Positions 17,403 to 27,170 of a stretch of DNA of 64,000 bases are shown here, one piece after another. The notes below the pieces were generated by a model that ran no database searches, was not told where the DNA came from, and was given only the letters and a program-made list of their open reading frames with translations. How positions within the stretch are numbered: the stretch's first letter is position 1; each line of letters begins with the position of its first letter. The stretch spans positions 21,896 to 85,895 of the forward strand of contig NZ_SDIK01000022.1 of assembly GCF_008016795.1 (NCBI RefSeq), in the 5' to 3' direction. Position numbers and translations under genes: made by a program. Origin of the DNA: Prevotella brunnea (lineage in GTDB: Bacteria; Bacteroidota; Bacteroidia; Bacteroidales; Bacteroidaceae).

Positions 17403-18271
17403 GATGAATATAATGTTATAAATTTATAATTATCACAAGATTTATTCCCTTGCGTAAGCTTTTGATTTTGTTTGGTAATTATATATGGGGCTTATTGTAT
17501 TTATACTGCTGCAAAGTTCTTTCTTTTTTTTATTAACGAAATAATTTCCGGTATTTTTTACATTATTTGTTCCATCTTTCCTTTTTGTCACTCGCTTTTT
17601 ACGGTTGTCTTTTCCCGTGATGCGAGAACCGGACGACTCTGAAAAAGGCTGTGTGATAATTCTTGAACGACCGTTTTACGACTGACCCCGTTTGACTGCA
17701 ATTTTGACTGAGTCATTTGTTTTAAATATATTAGTACAATCAATTAGCTTCTTTTGATTCCGAATAAGTCTTTTCTCAGGTATGCCCGAAAGCCATTCTA
17801 TAGGAATCGACTTCGCTATCTCTCAAGTCCGGCTTGCAGAATATTAAAGTCAGTTTTATCCTATTTTCTATTGAAATTGGTGCAAAACTATAAATTTCTT
17901 TCCAATAAGTACACATTTACCCCCCCCATTTAACATTATTTAAAGTCAATGAACATAAATTCAATATAAGAGAAAGTATTTGGCAGTGTCCCTAAGATGC
18001 ACCCACAAGGCAGTAGAATTTCTTTGCAATATGTATCCACCGATTGGCAAACCTTATCTACCATCGGGACAAACACAAGGTTTGTCCCGACGGAGAAATG
18101 GAATTGCCACGGTTGGCAAGGGAAGAATCACGATGAACAGAATTTCCCCGTGTGTGGTCGAGCAGAGACGAACAACGAATGGAAGGGAATGACTTTTCAT
18201 CGTGAAGTCGGGAGCCGGCATGACAAAAGAAATTTATATCTCCGACACCTGTTTGTCTTACGATGGAATGA
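17403..18271. other. 870-bp intergenic region
   Basis: No convincing gene was seen. The minus strand near 17511-17518 has GAACTTTG, a weak -7-like box that might serve the 57-aa gene. A family B repeat with a perfect hairpin lies at 18035-18089. The middle part (17560-17980) contains a run of eight C near 17922-17929 but no recognisable RNA gene. Confidence 0.5.
18035..18089 (+). repeat. Family B repeat copy with perfect hairpin
   Basis: ATCCACCGATTGGCAAACCTT-like text (18035-18055) and a second unit (ATCTACC...GGGACAAAC) match the family B units at 15131-15231, but in the opposite orientation. The end folds into a perfect 10-bp hairpin: CGGGACAAAC (18065-18074) with GTTTGTCCCG (18080-18089). 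No T-run follows, so it is not a standard terminator. Confidence 0.65.
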
Positions 18272-21200
18272 TTATTTCTTCATCATTTCCTCGACGGCAC
18301 GAACGAGCTGGCGGTCGTAGCCGTTAAGATAGTCTTCCGGTGTGTTGTACACCTCGATGTCGGGATTGAGCTGTTTGTTCTCGGCGAACTTACCATCCAT
18401 TCCCTGACAGCCTACTTGCGGAATGCCGAACACCATTCCATTGATGAGCGTCTCCCACCATACGGCAGTCATGGTTCCTGCCACGGGCGTACCCACGAGT
18501 TTACCGATTCCCAAGTTCTGATAAATCTGTGGGAAACCATGTCCGTTGCTGTAATCATCCTCGCAAATCAGGACGCATGATGGTTTGTTCCACTTGTTGA
18601 AGGGGTCGGTTCCAATCAGTTTTCCATGTGGGATGAATTTCTGATATTCCTTTCCGCTGAGCAATGTGCAGAGGTCGTCGTGCAGCCATCCGCCACCGTT
18701 GTGGCGTTCATCGACAATCACGGCATCCTTTGCCCTGTTTTCGGCATTGAGCAGTTCGCTGTAAACCGTTCGAAAGCTCGGGCTGTTCATGCCCTTCACG
18801 TGTACATAGGCAATGCGCCCCCCTGAGATGCTATCCACGAAAGCACGGTTGCGATCCACCCAACGCTTGTAGAGCAGTTCTTGTTCCGCGCCTTTGCTGA
18901 TGGCTTTTACAGTTACGTCGAAACGCTTTTTCGTGTTTGGGTTGAATACCGATACTCGAATGGGTTTTCCTACCTTTCCATCGAGCATATAGTTGTAATC
19001 CTTACCTTTGAGAATGGGCTCTCCGTCGATTTTCTCAATCACGCAACCGGCTGTTACCCCTGTTTTCTTAACGGCAAAGGGACCTCGTTTGATTACCTCC
19101 TCGATTTTCAGTCCGTCGCCATTGTAATTTTCATCATAGAACAATCCCAAGCGAGCGGTGTAGAGACTCGGACCATCGGGACTAAAACGCGCTCCGGTGT
19201 GAGAAGCATTCAATTCGCCAAGGAGTTCGCTAAGCATATCTCGGAAATCGTAGTTGTTGTTGATATGCGGCAAGAATCGCTCGTAAATCTTCCGATAGCC
19301 TGCCCAATCCACACCATGTAAATCTTCCACGTAGAACTTGTCAGTCACTTGTTGCCAGATATGGTCGAAGATGTAAGCACGTTCCTCATACGGCTTGTAG
19401 TCGAACCGAGCTTCAAAAGGCACGTTGCTCACGGAGTTCTTTGTCAAATCCACCTTTTTTATGTTGCGACGCGAACAGAGGTAAAGGTTCTTGAACTTCT
19501 TGTCGGCCTCCAATGCCCCTCTTCCCACATCCTTCAATACAATCTGCGTCTTATTCTCTTTCAAGTCGTGTTTCCAAAGGTCGTAACCCCCTTCGAACGA
19601 TGCCTGATAATAAAGCGTGTCGCCTCCGGGACTTAATGCTGCATCGCCCAAATGAGAGGAATTGACCGTTAGTCGAACAATTCGGTCGCGACAATTTTCC
19701 AAGTCGAACTCTAAGGGCTTCACCTCATTTTTCTTCTTGTTCTTGTCGGCGTCTTTCCCTTTCTTCTTTCCCTTTGCCTTCTCTTTCTCTTTGGTTTCGG
19801 CTTCTGTTTTCTTCTTATCCTTTTCCAGTTGGTCGGCAAGTTCCCTTTCCTCCTTCGTCATGCAAAAACGCTCGTATGCATCAAGGTCGAAGAACATCAG
19901 GTAAACATCCGCCTCTGCTCCCCAACTGCCATGACTGCGATAGCCGGCGCGGTCGCTGAAGAAGAGCATTGCCTTTCCGCCCAAAGCCCATTTAGCCGAT
20001 TCGTCGTTGTAGCCACTCTGTGTGAGGTTAAAAGGCTTTTTCTTTCCGGTGGCATCCACCAATGATACATCGGAGTTGTTCCAGCCTGCATTTCCCATAT
20101 AGGGAACCAACAGCCAGCGACTGTCGGGACTCCAAGAGAACCAAATGTCGCCATCACTGTAAGAATACAAATCCTTTCCATCGGTAACGGCAATCACGTT
20201 CTTTGTCTTTACATCCATTACTTTCAGGGAAGCACGATTTTCAAAGAAGGCAATTTTTTTGCCATCAGGACTGTATTGAGGCATTTGCGAGGTTTGGTTG
20301 GTGTTGGTCATGCGTTCCTCTACCAAGTCCGTGGCGTAAGTAAAGTTCTTTTCGCCACTGTTCTTTATCTTCGTTTGATAAATCTGCCAAATACCGTTTC
20401 TCTCTGCTCCGTAAACAATGCTCTTTCCATCCGGCGAGATGTCGATATCGCGTTCCTGTTCCGGCGTGTTGGTAATCTGTTTCGTAGTCTTGTAATCCAC
20501 CGATGTTACATACACATCGCCATGCAGCACGAAAGCGATTTCCTTTCCGTTGGGCGACACCTTGATTTCCGTTGCTCCCGAGGTGCGCAACTGGCGATTG
20601 AGCTGTTGATCGATTTGGTCGGTAACAATGCTGATATTTACCTTTCGCGGCTGTTCACCATCGGTCACGGTGTAAATCTCGCCATCGTAACCATAACACA
20701 ACGTACCATTGTTGGCGATGGTAAGGAATCGCACCGGATTCTTCACGTGATGCGTGATTTGTACCTTTCCGGAGCCATCGATATTGCGTTTATACACATT
20801 GAAAGTTCCGTCTTCCTCACTCAGGTAATAATAGCTGTCGCCACTGTTTGCCCAAACCGGTGTGCGGTCTTCTCCGTTGAAATCTGTCAGTTTGGTATAT
20901 TTCCCTTTGCTGTACATCCAGATATCACGAGCAATCGGCGAACGATGGTGTTTTCTGAAATTATCCTCATACCCTTTTTGGTCGTGATAGAGTATGTCCC
21001 CATTCGTTCTTACGCACACATCAAGCATGGGCATCGGCGAGAAGAGACGAGGTCGGCTGCCCTCAATACTCACCTCGTAAGTTTGTGGGAAAGAACCCGA
21101 AGCAAATAATATTGATTTTGCCGTGGGCATGAGCGAGGAAGAGAAAAGTACGGTGTTGTTGTCTTTGAACGCCATGGGAATTTCATCTCCGCTATTCGTA

Positions 21201-21508
21201 GTCAGGCGTGTGGGCGCACCTCCCTCTTTTGACATCAGGTACACATCCAAACTTCCTTCCCGCGATGACGCGAAAGCAATCTTTTGTCCGTCGGGACTCC
21301 AAACAGGATAAGCGTCATAAGCCGGATTGGTGGTAAGTTGGCGAGCAGCACCTCCACCAACGGGAACGGTGAAGATGTCGCCTTTGTAAGAGAATGCGAT
21401 CGTCTGCCCATCGGGAGAGATGGCACTGAATCGCATCCACAAAGGACTGTTTCCTGCCATTGCAGAAAGAGAAAGTCCTAAAAGAACTGCTGTTAATATT
21501 TTTTTCAT
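18272..21508 (-). CDS. Tricorn-like S41 protease, secreted
   Basis: This 1078-aa protein has a signal peptide (MKKILTAVLLGLSLSAMAGN), then beta-propeller repeats of TolB/WD40-like type with many SPDG motifs, a highly charged K/E-rich insert at about residues 559-593, a Tricorn C1-like region, a PDZ domain (about residues 820-900) and an S41 protease domain. The likely catalytic serine is in YSNGHGF (about residue 987), followed by GTPVAGTMTAVWWE. Tricorn-type proteases degrade peptides; here the enzyme is exported, probably to the periplasm. An in-frame extension upstream of 21508 lacks signal-peptide features. A -7-like TATTTTTG lies at 21530-21537. It is a single-gene unit. Confidence 0.9.
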   Translation of the reverse strand: MKKILTAVLLGLSLSAMAGNSPLWMRFSAISPDGQTIAFSYKGDIFTVPVGGGAARQLTTNPAYDAYPVWSPDGQKIAFASSREGSLDVYLMSKEGGAPTRLTTNSGDEIPMAFKDNNTVLFSSSLMPTAKSILFASGSFPQTYEVSIEGSRPRLFSPMPMLDVCVRTNGDILYHDQKGYEDNFRKHHRSPIARDIWMYSKGKYTKLTDFNGEDRTPVWANSGDSYYYLSEEDGTFNVYKRNIDGSGKVQITHHVKNPVRFLTIANNGTLCYGYDGEIYTVTDGEQPRKVNISIVTDQIDQQLNRQLRTSGATEIKVSPNGKEIAFVLHGDVYVTSVDYKTTKQITNTPEQERDIDISPDGKSIVYGAERNGIWQIYQTKIKNSGEKNFTYATDLVEERMTNTNQTSQMPQYSPDGKKIAFFENRASLKVMDVKTKNVIAVTDGKDLYSYSDGDIWFSWSPDSRWLLVPYMGNAGWNNSDVSLVDATGKKKPFNLTQSGYNDESAKWALGGKAMLFFSDRAGYRSHGSWGAEADVYLMFFDLDAYERFCMTKEERELADQLEKDKKKTEAETKEKEKAKGKKKGKDADKNKKKNEVKPLEFDLENCRDRIVRLTVNSSHLGDAALSPGGDTLYYQASFEGGYDLWKHDLKENKTQIVLKDVGRGALEADKKFKNLYLCSRRNIKKVDLTKNSVSNVPFEARFDYKPYEERAYIFDHIWQQVTDKFYVEDLHGVDWAGYRKIYERFLPHINNNYDFRDMLSELLGELNASHTGARFSPDGPSLYTARLGLFYDENYNGDGLKIEEVIKRGPFAVKKTGVTAGCVIEKIDGEPILKGKDYNYMLDGKVGKPIRVSVFNPNTKKRFDVTVKAISKGAEQELLYKRWVDRNRAFVDSISGGRIAYVHVKGMNSPSFRTVYSELLNAENRAKDAVIVDERHNGGGWLHDDLCTLLSGKEYQKFIPHGKLIGTDPFNKWNKPSCVLICEDDYSNGHGFPQIYQNLGIGKLVGTPVAGTMTAVWWETLINGMVFGIPQVGCQGMDGKFAENKQLNPDIEVYNTPEDYLNGYDRQLVRAVEEMMKK

Positions 21509-21529
21509 TGTCATTAAATTTATCTTTTG

Positions 21530-21537
21530 CAAAAATA
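21530..21537 (-). promoter_or_regulatory. -7 element before the Tricorn-like gene
   Basis: TATTTTTG on the minus strand fits TAnnTTTG 22 bp before the start codon. No clear TTTG was seen at 19-21 bp upstream. Confidence 0.4.
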
Positions 21538-21743
21538 AAGAAAAATATCGACACTCTTGACATTCCTCCCAATTATTCTTTGAGAGATGCACATATTCAA
21601 TTTGTTGCAACGATTCGCAACGGAAGAATACAACGGCAGAATGGGTTAAGAAATATCTTTAACCTCAACCGACCATTAGAAACCACTTTAGTTCTTTTTT
21701 TGTTACTTATGCCCGATTTGGATTTAATTCCGGCTGTTTATTT

Positions 21744-23540
21744 TCACTTTCTTTCGACAGGTTGTGTGGCGTTTTTTAGCCACGTCTGCTCCTCATTGGT
21801 TAAATAAGGTGAAAGCTCGCGATAGACCCTTTCGTGATAGCTGTTCAGCCAGTGCACTTCTTCCGCTGTCAGCATATTGAAATCAATGGGAGTAGTGTCA
21901 ATGGGGGCGAGCGTTAAAGCATCGAAACCAAGAAAATCTCCGAATGTGGTTTGCCGATGAGGCTGAATAAGCATCGTGTTTTCTATGCGCACTCCAAATT
22001 TCCCTTCCAAATATATTCCCGGTTCGTTTGTAACGGTCATTCCCGGAAGTAAAGGCGCAGCCACCCATTCCATTCTTATTTGGTGAGGTCCTTCATGAAC
22101 ATTGAGAAAACTCCCCACGCCGTGCCCCGTGCCGTGCATGAAGTTGTAACCCTCGCGCCACATGGCTTGTCGGGCAAAGGCATCGAGCTGCGAACCACAA
22201 ACACCGGTAGGGAATTTACACAATGCCAACTGTATATGCCCTTTCAGCACAAGTGTGTAAATCTTTCGCTGTTCCTCACTAACCGGTCCGAGTGCGATTG
22301 TCCGGGTGATGTCTGTCGTGCCATCAACATACTGCGCGCCACTGTCAATCAACACAAGTCCTCGAGGCTCAACGAGCCTGTCGGTTTTAGGCGTTGCTTC
22401 GTAATGCACGATGGCACCATGCGCTTCATATCCCACGATGGTATCAAACGAAATTCCCTCATACAAAGCTTGTTCTGAACGCAACGAGGTGAGCTTTTCG
22501 CCCAGTGTTATTTCGGTTTGTCCTCCTGCCTCTACCGCAGGTCTGAGCCATTTCAGAAACTTTACCATTGCCACTCCATCGCGCAACATGGCATTGCGAA
22601 AGCCCCTTATCTCTGTTTCGTTTTTAACGGCTTTCATGGTAGGAATGGGCAACTTCCCGATGATGCTTCTTGCGTTGAAAGCCACCGTGAATAAACGCTC
22701 GTTCAGTGCATCCGAATCCAACAGCAACGCAATGTCCGTACATTGAGCCAGTGCGATTGGAATTTGTTCATAAGGTGCTGTTTCCACCCCTTCCGACAAC
22801 AAATAGCGGTTTATCTCCGGCGAGATTTTCTCCATATCGGTATAGAGCACCGCCTTTTGTTTGAGAATAAAGAGATAAGCCACGAACACCGGATTGCAAT
22901 GCACATCGGAACCTCTGAGATTCAGTGTCCATGCCACATCGTCGAGGGCGGAAACGATTGTGCCCTCGGCTTGTTGTTCGGATAACGCCTTGCGGATGCG
23001 TCTCAGCTTGGAAGAACACGTCTCGCCCGCATATTGCAAAGGGTGCAAGAAGATTTTATTTTTCGGACGCAGCGGACGGTGGTTCCAAATTTCAGCCAAA
23101 GGGTCGAAATCGGTCTGCAAAGTGAAATCACCCAATTTCTTCAAAGCTTTTCTCAAGTCTTCGGCAACCGAATGTGAACACACCCATCCGTCAATCCCAA
23201 TCTTTTTGCAAGTATCTTTCTTCAGTTCTTTTGCGAGCCATTCGCTGACAGAAGGTGTTGTCGCGATTCGCTCTTTCATCAATACGAATTCTGTTTCCGC
23301 CAGCTGTTCGGCAGCTGCTATAAAGTAGCGAGAGTCGGTCCATAAGGCTGCGCTCGTCATTGTTACGACGGCAGTTCCCGCGGAGCCATCAAATCCTGAA
23401 ATCCATTCCCTTCCTTTCCAATGGTCGGGGACGTATTCGCCTTGATGAGGATCGGTACTCGGAAAGACAAAGGCGGCAAACCCTTTCCTTCGCATTACTC
23501 TGCGCAAAGCCGTTAAACGCGCATTGATTTCGGTTTTCAT
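21744..23540 (-). CDS. Xaa-Pro aminopeptidase (M24B family)
   Basis: This 598-aa enzyme removes N-terminal residues before proline. It has the three-domain layout of the long APP1-type: two creatinase-like N-terminal domains (residues 1-310) and a C-terminal pita-bread domain. The five metal ligands are visible: D399 and D410 (VLIDSGAQYVDGTTDITRT), H473 (HGTGHGVG), E506 (TNEPGIY) and E520 (RIENTM). No signal peptide is present, so it acts in the cytoplasm. Confidence 0.93.
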   Translation of the reverse strand: MKTEINARLTALRRVMRRKGFAAFVFPSTDPHQGEYVPDHWKGREWISGFDGSAGTAVVTMTSAALWTDSRYFIAAAEQLAETEFVLMKERIATTPSVSEWLAKELKKDTCKKIGIDGWVCSHSVAEDLRKALKKLGDFTLQTDFDPLAEIWNHRPLRPKNKIFLHPLQYAGETCSSKLRRIRKALSEQQAEGTIVSALDDVAWTLNLRGSDVHCNPVFVAYLFILKQKAVLYTDMEKISPEINRYLLSEGVETAPYEQIPIALAQCTDIALLLDSDALNERLFTVAFNARSIIGKLPIPTMKAVKNETEIRGFRNAMLRDGVAMVKFLKWLRPAVEAGGQTEITLGEKLTSLRSEQALYEGISFDTIVGYEAHGAIVHYEATPKTDRLVEPRGLVLIDSGAQYVDGTTDITRTIALGPVSEEQRKIYTLVLKGHIQLALCKFPTGVCGSQLDAFARQAMWREGYNFMHGTGHGVGSFLNVHEGPHQIRMEWVAAPLLPGMTVTNEPGIYLEGKFGVRIENTMLIQPHRQTTFGDFLGFDALTLAPIDTTPIDFNMLTAEEVHWLNSYHERVYRELSPYLTNEEQTWLKNATQPVERK

Positions 23541-23561
23541 GTTCAGTAGTTTTTCTCATGG

Positions 23562-23569
23562 CAAAGATA
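23562..23569 (-). promoter_or_regulatory. -7 element before the Xaa-Pro aminopeptidase gene
   Basis: TATCTTTG on the minus strand lies 21 bp upstream of the start codon and fits the Bacteroidetes -7 form; no good -33 box was found. Confidence 0.5.
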
Positions 23570-23706
23570 CGCATATTCTCTGATACATCCCCATTTTTCA
23601 AATCTTACTTCACGATTATTTGCTATCCCCGGATGGCAAACAAAGTAGTTTTAGAATAAATAACAAATAAGACGAGAAAAAATGCGGATGTTTACTCAAT
23701 TTTTAG

Positions 23707-23714
23707 TAAATTTG
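23707..23714 (+). promoter_or_regulatory. -7 element before mdh
   Basis: TAAATTTG fits TAnnTTTG and leaves a leader of about 50 nt before the mdh start. The -33 box is weak. Confidence 0.5.
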
Positions 23715-23770
23715 CGGATAAAAATAATAGAGGGTAATTTAGTATTTCAATTTAATATAAGTAAACTATT

Positions 23771-24763
23771 ATGTCATTTTTAACAAACGAGAAACTTGTT
23801 ATCGTCGGTGCAGGCGGTATGATTGGTTCAAACATGGCTCAGAGCGTTCTCACGCTTGGTCTCACTCCCAACGTGTGTCTTTATGATATCTACGAACCGG
23901 GACTTCACGGTGTAGCTAACGAAATAGCTCAATGTGGCTTTCCGGGTGCCAACATCACTTGGACAACCAATCCCGAAGAGGCATTCACCGGTGCCAAATA
24001 CATCATCTCGTCAGGCGGCGCACCTCGCAAGGAGGGTATGACTCGCGAAGATTTGTTGAAAGGCAACTGCAAGATTGCCGCAGAATTCGGTGAGAATATT
24101 AAGAAATATTGTCCGGAGGTTAAATTTGTTGTCGTTATCTTCAACCCGGCTGATGTTACGGCACTCACGGCACTCATCCATTCCGGTTTGAAACCCAACC
24201 AGCTCACCTCTTTGGCTGCTCTCGACTCCACTCGTCTGCAACAAGCGCTGGCATTGGAGTTTGGTGTTCAGCAAGACAAAGTTACGGGTGCGCACACCTA
24301 TGGCGGTCACGGCGAACAGATGGCAGTATTTGCATCGCAGGTTAAAATTGATGGCAAGCCACTGACGGAAATGAATTTGGCAGCCGATCGTTGGGAAAGC
24401 ATCAAACACAGCACGGTACAGGGTGGTTCCACCATTATTAAACTGCGCGGACGTAGCTCCTTCCAAAGCCCGGCTCACAATGCGGTGAAGATGATAGAGG
24501 CTGCCATGGGTGGCGAGAAGTTCACGTTGCCTGCCGGTTGCTATGTGAACAACGATGAACTCGGCTTCCACAACGTAATGATGGCGATGCCGACGACAAT
24601 TGACACCACCGGAGTTCACTATGAGCTACCAAAGGGTACAGATGAGGAAATGGCTTCGCTCAAGGCTTCTTACAACCACCTCTGCAAAATGCGTGAAGAG
24701 ATTGTTAGTTTGGGTATCATCCCCGCTGTGGCTGAATGGAAGAAAGATAACAATAATCTCTGA
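23771..24763 (+). CDS. mdh: Malate dehydrogenase
   Basis: This 330-aa enzyme interconverts malate and oxaloacetate, part of the fumarate/succinate route of anaerobic Bacteroidetes. The NAD-binding loop GAGGMIG (residues 13-19), the substrate loop GGAPRKEGMTRED with two arginines, the FNPADV segment and the active-site HTYGGHG are visible. The family is the LDH/MDH superfamily; length is a little above the usual 310-315. It is a single-gene unit ended by a strong terminator. Confidence 0.93.
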   Translation: MSFLTNEKLVIVGAGGMIGSNMAQSVLTLGLTPNVCLYDIYEPGLHGVANEIAQCGFPGANITWTTNPEEAFTGAKYIISSGGAPRKEGMTREDLLKGNCKIAAEFGENIKKYCPEVKFVVVIFNPADVTALTALIHSGLKPNQLTSLAALDSTRLQQALALEFGVQQDKVTGAHTYGGHGEQMAVFASQVKIDGKPLTEMNLAADRWESIKHSTVQGGSTIIKLRGRSSFQSPAHNAVKMIEAAMGGEKFTLPAGCYVNNDELGFHNVMMAMPTTIDTTGVHYELPKGTDEEMASLKASYNHLCKMREEIVSLGIIPAVAEWKKDNNNL

Positions 24764-24800
24764 TTTGGGACATTGCTTCTTGACGATGAGAAGCAACCAT

Positions 24801-24840
24801 AAAGAAAGGCATATCGAGAAGTCGATATGCCTTTCTTCTT
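24801..24840 (+). terminator. Terminator after mdh
   Basis: A perfect 15-bp stem (AAGAAAGGCATATCG, 24802-24816, with its complement at 24823-24837) with a 6-nt loop. The A-rich left and T-rich right side could serve both strands. Confidence 0.85.
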
Positions 24841-25046
24841 GTCAAATTGAACCGGTTTGCCATCGCCGTAAGTGCATTATGGAAAATGTCAGGGACAGAG
24901 AAGAAGGGCACTGATAAACATTGGGCTGTGATTCTCGTCTTGAAAGTTTAGCTTTTAGAACGAGAAAGCATGGAGGTTGAAATCAGGTGTGGGGAATTGT
25001 CTGCCCCAAGATAAGAAAATTTGTGAAAAAGCAAGAAATCTCGCGC

Positions 25047-25664
25047 TTACTCAAACAGCCCCGTTACGCCTTCTTTTACTTTCTTGAAGAAGTTTGTCCA
25101 GCTCTTTGATTTAGATTCCTTTTGCGGTTGTTGATTTTGCTTGGTGGGGTGTTGTCTTTTTCGTGTTATCTTCTTGGGCTGCTCCAACTTGTTGTTTTCC
25201 TTCCATTCCGGGATGAATTCATAGCAGACACCCGCCAAACCGTATTCTATCTCCGGCACATGAATGATGTTTGGATTGGCAGCGTAGGGCACTTCTGTTT
25301 CCTTCTCCAGTCTTTCAACCTTGATGTAAGCCACGCCACTCGAAATCATGCCAATTTCTTTTGCCGCAGCATACGAGAGATCAACCACCCTTCCTCTGAC
25401 AAATGGACCGCGATCGGTAACGCGCACCACTACTGAACGTCCGTTCTTGGTATTGGTAACTTTGAGTTTTGTACCGAAAGGTAGGGAGCGATGTGCGCAA
25501 GTGAAGTCGTCGCGGTTATAACGTTCGCCATTGCTCATCTTGCGTCCGTGCAGATTGTTGCTATAATAAGAGGCTTTACCACTCGTCTGTGCGTTGCACA
25601 ATGACGAGATGGTAAAGCCTGCAAATGATGTTAATACTATTAGGAGGATTCTGATTTTCTTCAT
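25047..25664 (-). CDS. RlpA-like septal/lytic double-psi beta-barrel protein
   Basis: This 205-aa exported protein has a signal peptide (residues 1-25, ending CNAQT) and an RlpA-type double-psi beta-barrel at about residues 28-115: GKASYYSNNLHGRKMSNGERY, TCAHRSLPFGTKLKVTN and VRVTDRGPF. RlpA proteins cleave or bind denuded peptidoglycan glycan strands. No SPOR domain follows; instead the C-terminal part is basic and ends in an amphipathic segment. The Cys at residue 23 could suggest a lipoprotein, but the lipobox is poor. The start at 25664 is chosen for the signal peptide. Confidence 0.85.
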   Translation of the reverse strand: MKKIRILLIVLTSFAGFTISSLCNAQTSGKASYYSNNLHGRKMSNGERYNRDDFTCAHRSLPFGTKLKVTNTKNGRSVVVRVTDRGPFVRGRVVDLSYAAAKEIGMISSGVAYIKVERLEKETEVPYAANPNIIHVPEIEYGLAGVCYEFIPEWKENNKLEQPKKITRKRQHPTKQNQQPQKESKSKSWTNFFKKVKEGVTGLFE

Positions 25665-25741
25665 ATTCAAAAGTTTTGTTCTGTTTCCTCCCTGTATTGT
25701 CGTCGCCACTTGTTTAGCTTGTGGCTGACGGAGAAAACCTA

Positions 25742-27085
25742 TTAGATAATGCCTTGCTCAAGCATAGCCTGCGCAACCTTCATGAAGCCTGCGATGTTGG
25801 CACCTTTCACGTAGTCAACGCTACCATCCGGCTGTGTACCGAACTTAACGCACTGCTCGTGGATGCTTTGCATTATCCAGTGGAGTTTTTCGTTTACTTC
25901 TTCAGGAGCCCAATTGAGGTGAGCTGCGTTCTGAGTCATTTCAAGACCGGAAGTAGCAACACCACCTGCGTTTACAGCCTTGCCCGGTGCGAAGAGGATG
26001 CCGTTCTTTTGGAAGAAGTGGATGGCACCCGGTTGGCAACCCATGTTGGAAACCTCGCAGCAGCACCAACAACCATTAGCTTTCAGCTCCTTAGCGTCGT
26101 CTTCGCTCAGCTCGTTCTGGAATGCACATGGCAGAGCGATGTCGCAAGGAATGCTCCATGCTTTCTTGCCAGCTGTGAACTTAGCCTTGCCCGGGAACTT
26201 AGTAGCCATGTCTTCTACCTTGTTGCGGTTGGAAGAACGCATTTCGAGCATGTAGTCATTCATCTCGGCTGTCATTCCGTCAGGGATTTCGCAAACACCG
26301 TCAGGACCTGAGATAGCGATTACCTTACCGCCCAATTCTGTTGCTTTCTTTGAAGCACCCCAAGCCACGTTACCGAAGCCGGAGATAGCGATTTTCTTAC
26401 CCTTGATGTCTTTGCCGGCTTTCTTGAGGAGGTGCTCTGTGAAGTAGAGTGCACCGAACCCTGTAGCTTCAGGACGGAAGAAAGAACCACCCCAGGTGAG
26501 ACCTTTACCGGTGAGCACGCCCGTGTGGTATTGGCGTGTGAGTTTCTGATACATACCGTTCATGAAACCGATTTCGCGACCACCAACGCCTACGTCGCCG
26601 GCAGGGATATCCTGATCGGGACCGATATTGTGTTTGAGCTCGAGCATGAATGCTTGGCAGAAACGCATGATTTCAGCTTCAGACTTGCCTACCGGGTCGA
26701 AGTCGGAACCACCTTTACCACCGCCCATGGGCAATGTTGTCAGCGCGTTCTTGAAGGTCTGCTCGAAACCGAGGAACTTCAACATTGAAGGTGTAACAGC
26801 TTTGTGGAAACGAAGACCACCCTTGTACGGACCGATTGCGCTGTTGAACTGTACGCGATAGCCGAGGTTAGTCTGTACTTCGCCCTTATCGTCAATCCAT
26901 GTAACGCGGAACGTGAAGATACGTTCAGGCTCTACCATTCTTTCGATGATTTTAGCCTTCTCGAATTCGGGATGCTGATTGTAAACTTCCTCGATAGATT
27001 CGAGAACCTCTTGCACTGCCTGCAAGTACTCAGACTCACCTGGATGCTTCTGCTCCAGAGCTTTCATAATTTTAACAACTTCCAT
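25742..27085 (-). CDS. gdhA: Glutamate dehydrogenase (hexameric, NADP-type family)
   Basis: This 447-aa enzyme makes glutamate from 2-oxoglutarate and ammonia, the main ammonia-assimilation route in many Bacteroidetes. Substrate and catalytic lysines lie in GPYKGGLRFH (K88) and PMGGGKGGSDFDP (K124); PAGDVGVGGREIGFM and the Rossmann loop ISGFGNVAWGA are present. Length matches the hexameric NAD(P)-dependent family. A later ATG at 27067 (MKALEQKH) is an alternative start. Coenzyme preference cannot be read with certainty. Confidence 0.93.
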   Translation of the reverse strand: MEVVKIMKALEQKHPGESEYLQAVQEVLESIEEVYNQHPEFEKAKIIERMVEPERIFTFRVTWIDDKGEVQTNLGYRVQFNSAIGPYKGGLRFHKAVTPSMLKFLGFEQTFKNALTTLPMGGGKGGSDFDPVGKSEAEIMRFCQAFMLELKHNIGPDQDIPAGDVGVGGREIGFMNGMYQKLTRQYHTGVLTGKGLTWGGSFFRPEATGFGALYFTEHLLKKAGKDIKGKKIAISGFGNVAWGASKKATELGGKVIAISGPDGVCEIPDGMTAEMNDYMLEMRSSNRNKVEDMATKFPGKAKFTAGKKAWSIPCDIALPCAFQNELSEDDAKELKANGCWCCCEVSNMGCQPGAIHFFQKNGILFAPGKAVNAGGVATSGLEMTQNAAHLNWAPEEVNEKLHWIMQSIHEQCVKFGTQPDGSVDYVKGANIAGFMKVAQAMLEQGII

Positions 27086-27138
27086 AGTAATTGTAACTTT
27101 AAATGTTTATGTTAGTGTTAGTTTGTCAAATGATACCG

Positions 27139-27170
27139 CAAATTTATCCAAATTAAATCAAAACACCAAA
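27139..27170 (-). promoter_or_regulatory. Promoter of gdhA
   Basis: On the minus strand TTTG (27170-27167), 20 bp, then TAAATTTG (27146-27139) is an ideal Bacteroidetes sigma-ABfr promoter. It gives a leader of about 46 nt. Confidence 0.75.

Noticed and set aside
17403..18271. An RNA gene in the long gap
   Set aside because: No tRNA-like, riboswitch-like or other known RNA pattern was recognised apart from the family B hairpin.
20276..21109. A 277-aa plus-strand frame
   Set aside because: It lies wholly opposite the Tricorn-like gene, whose domains and signal peptide are clear; no promoter or family fits.
24011..24619. A 202-aa minus-strand frame
   Set aside because: Antisense shadow of mdh.
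25721..26311. A 196-aa plus-strand frame
   Set aside because: Antisense shadow of gdhA.
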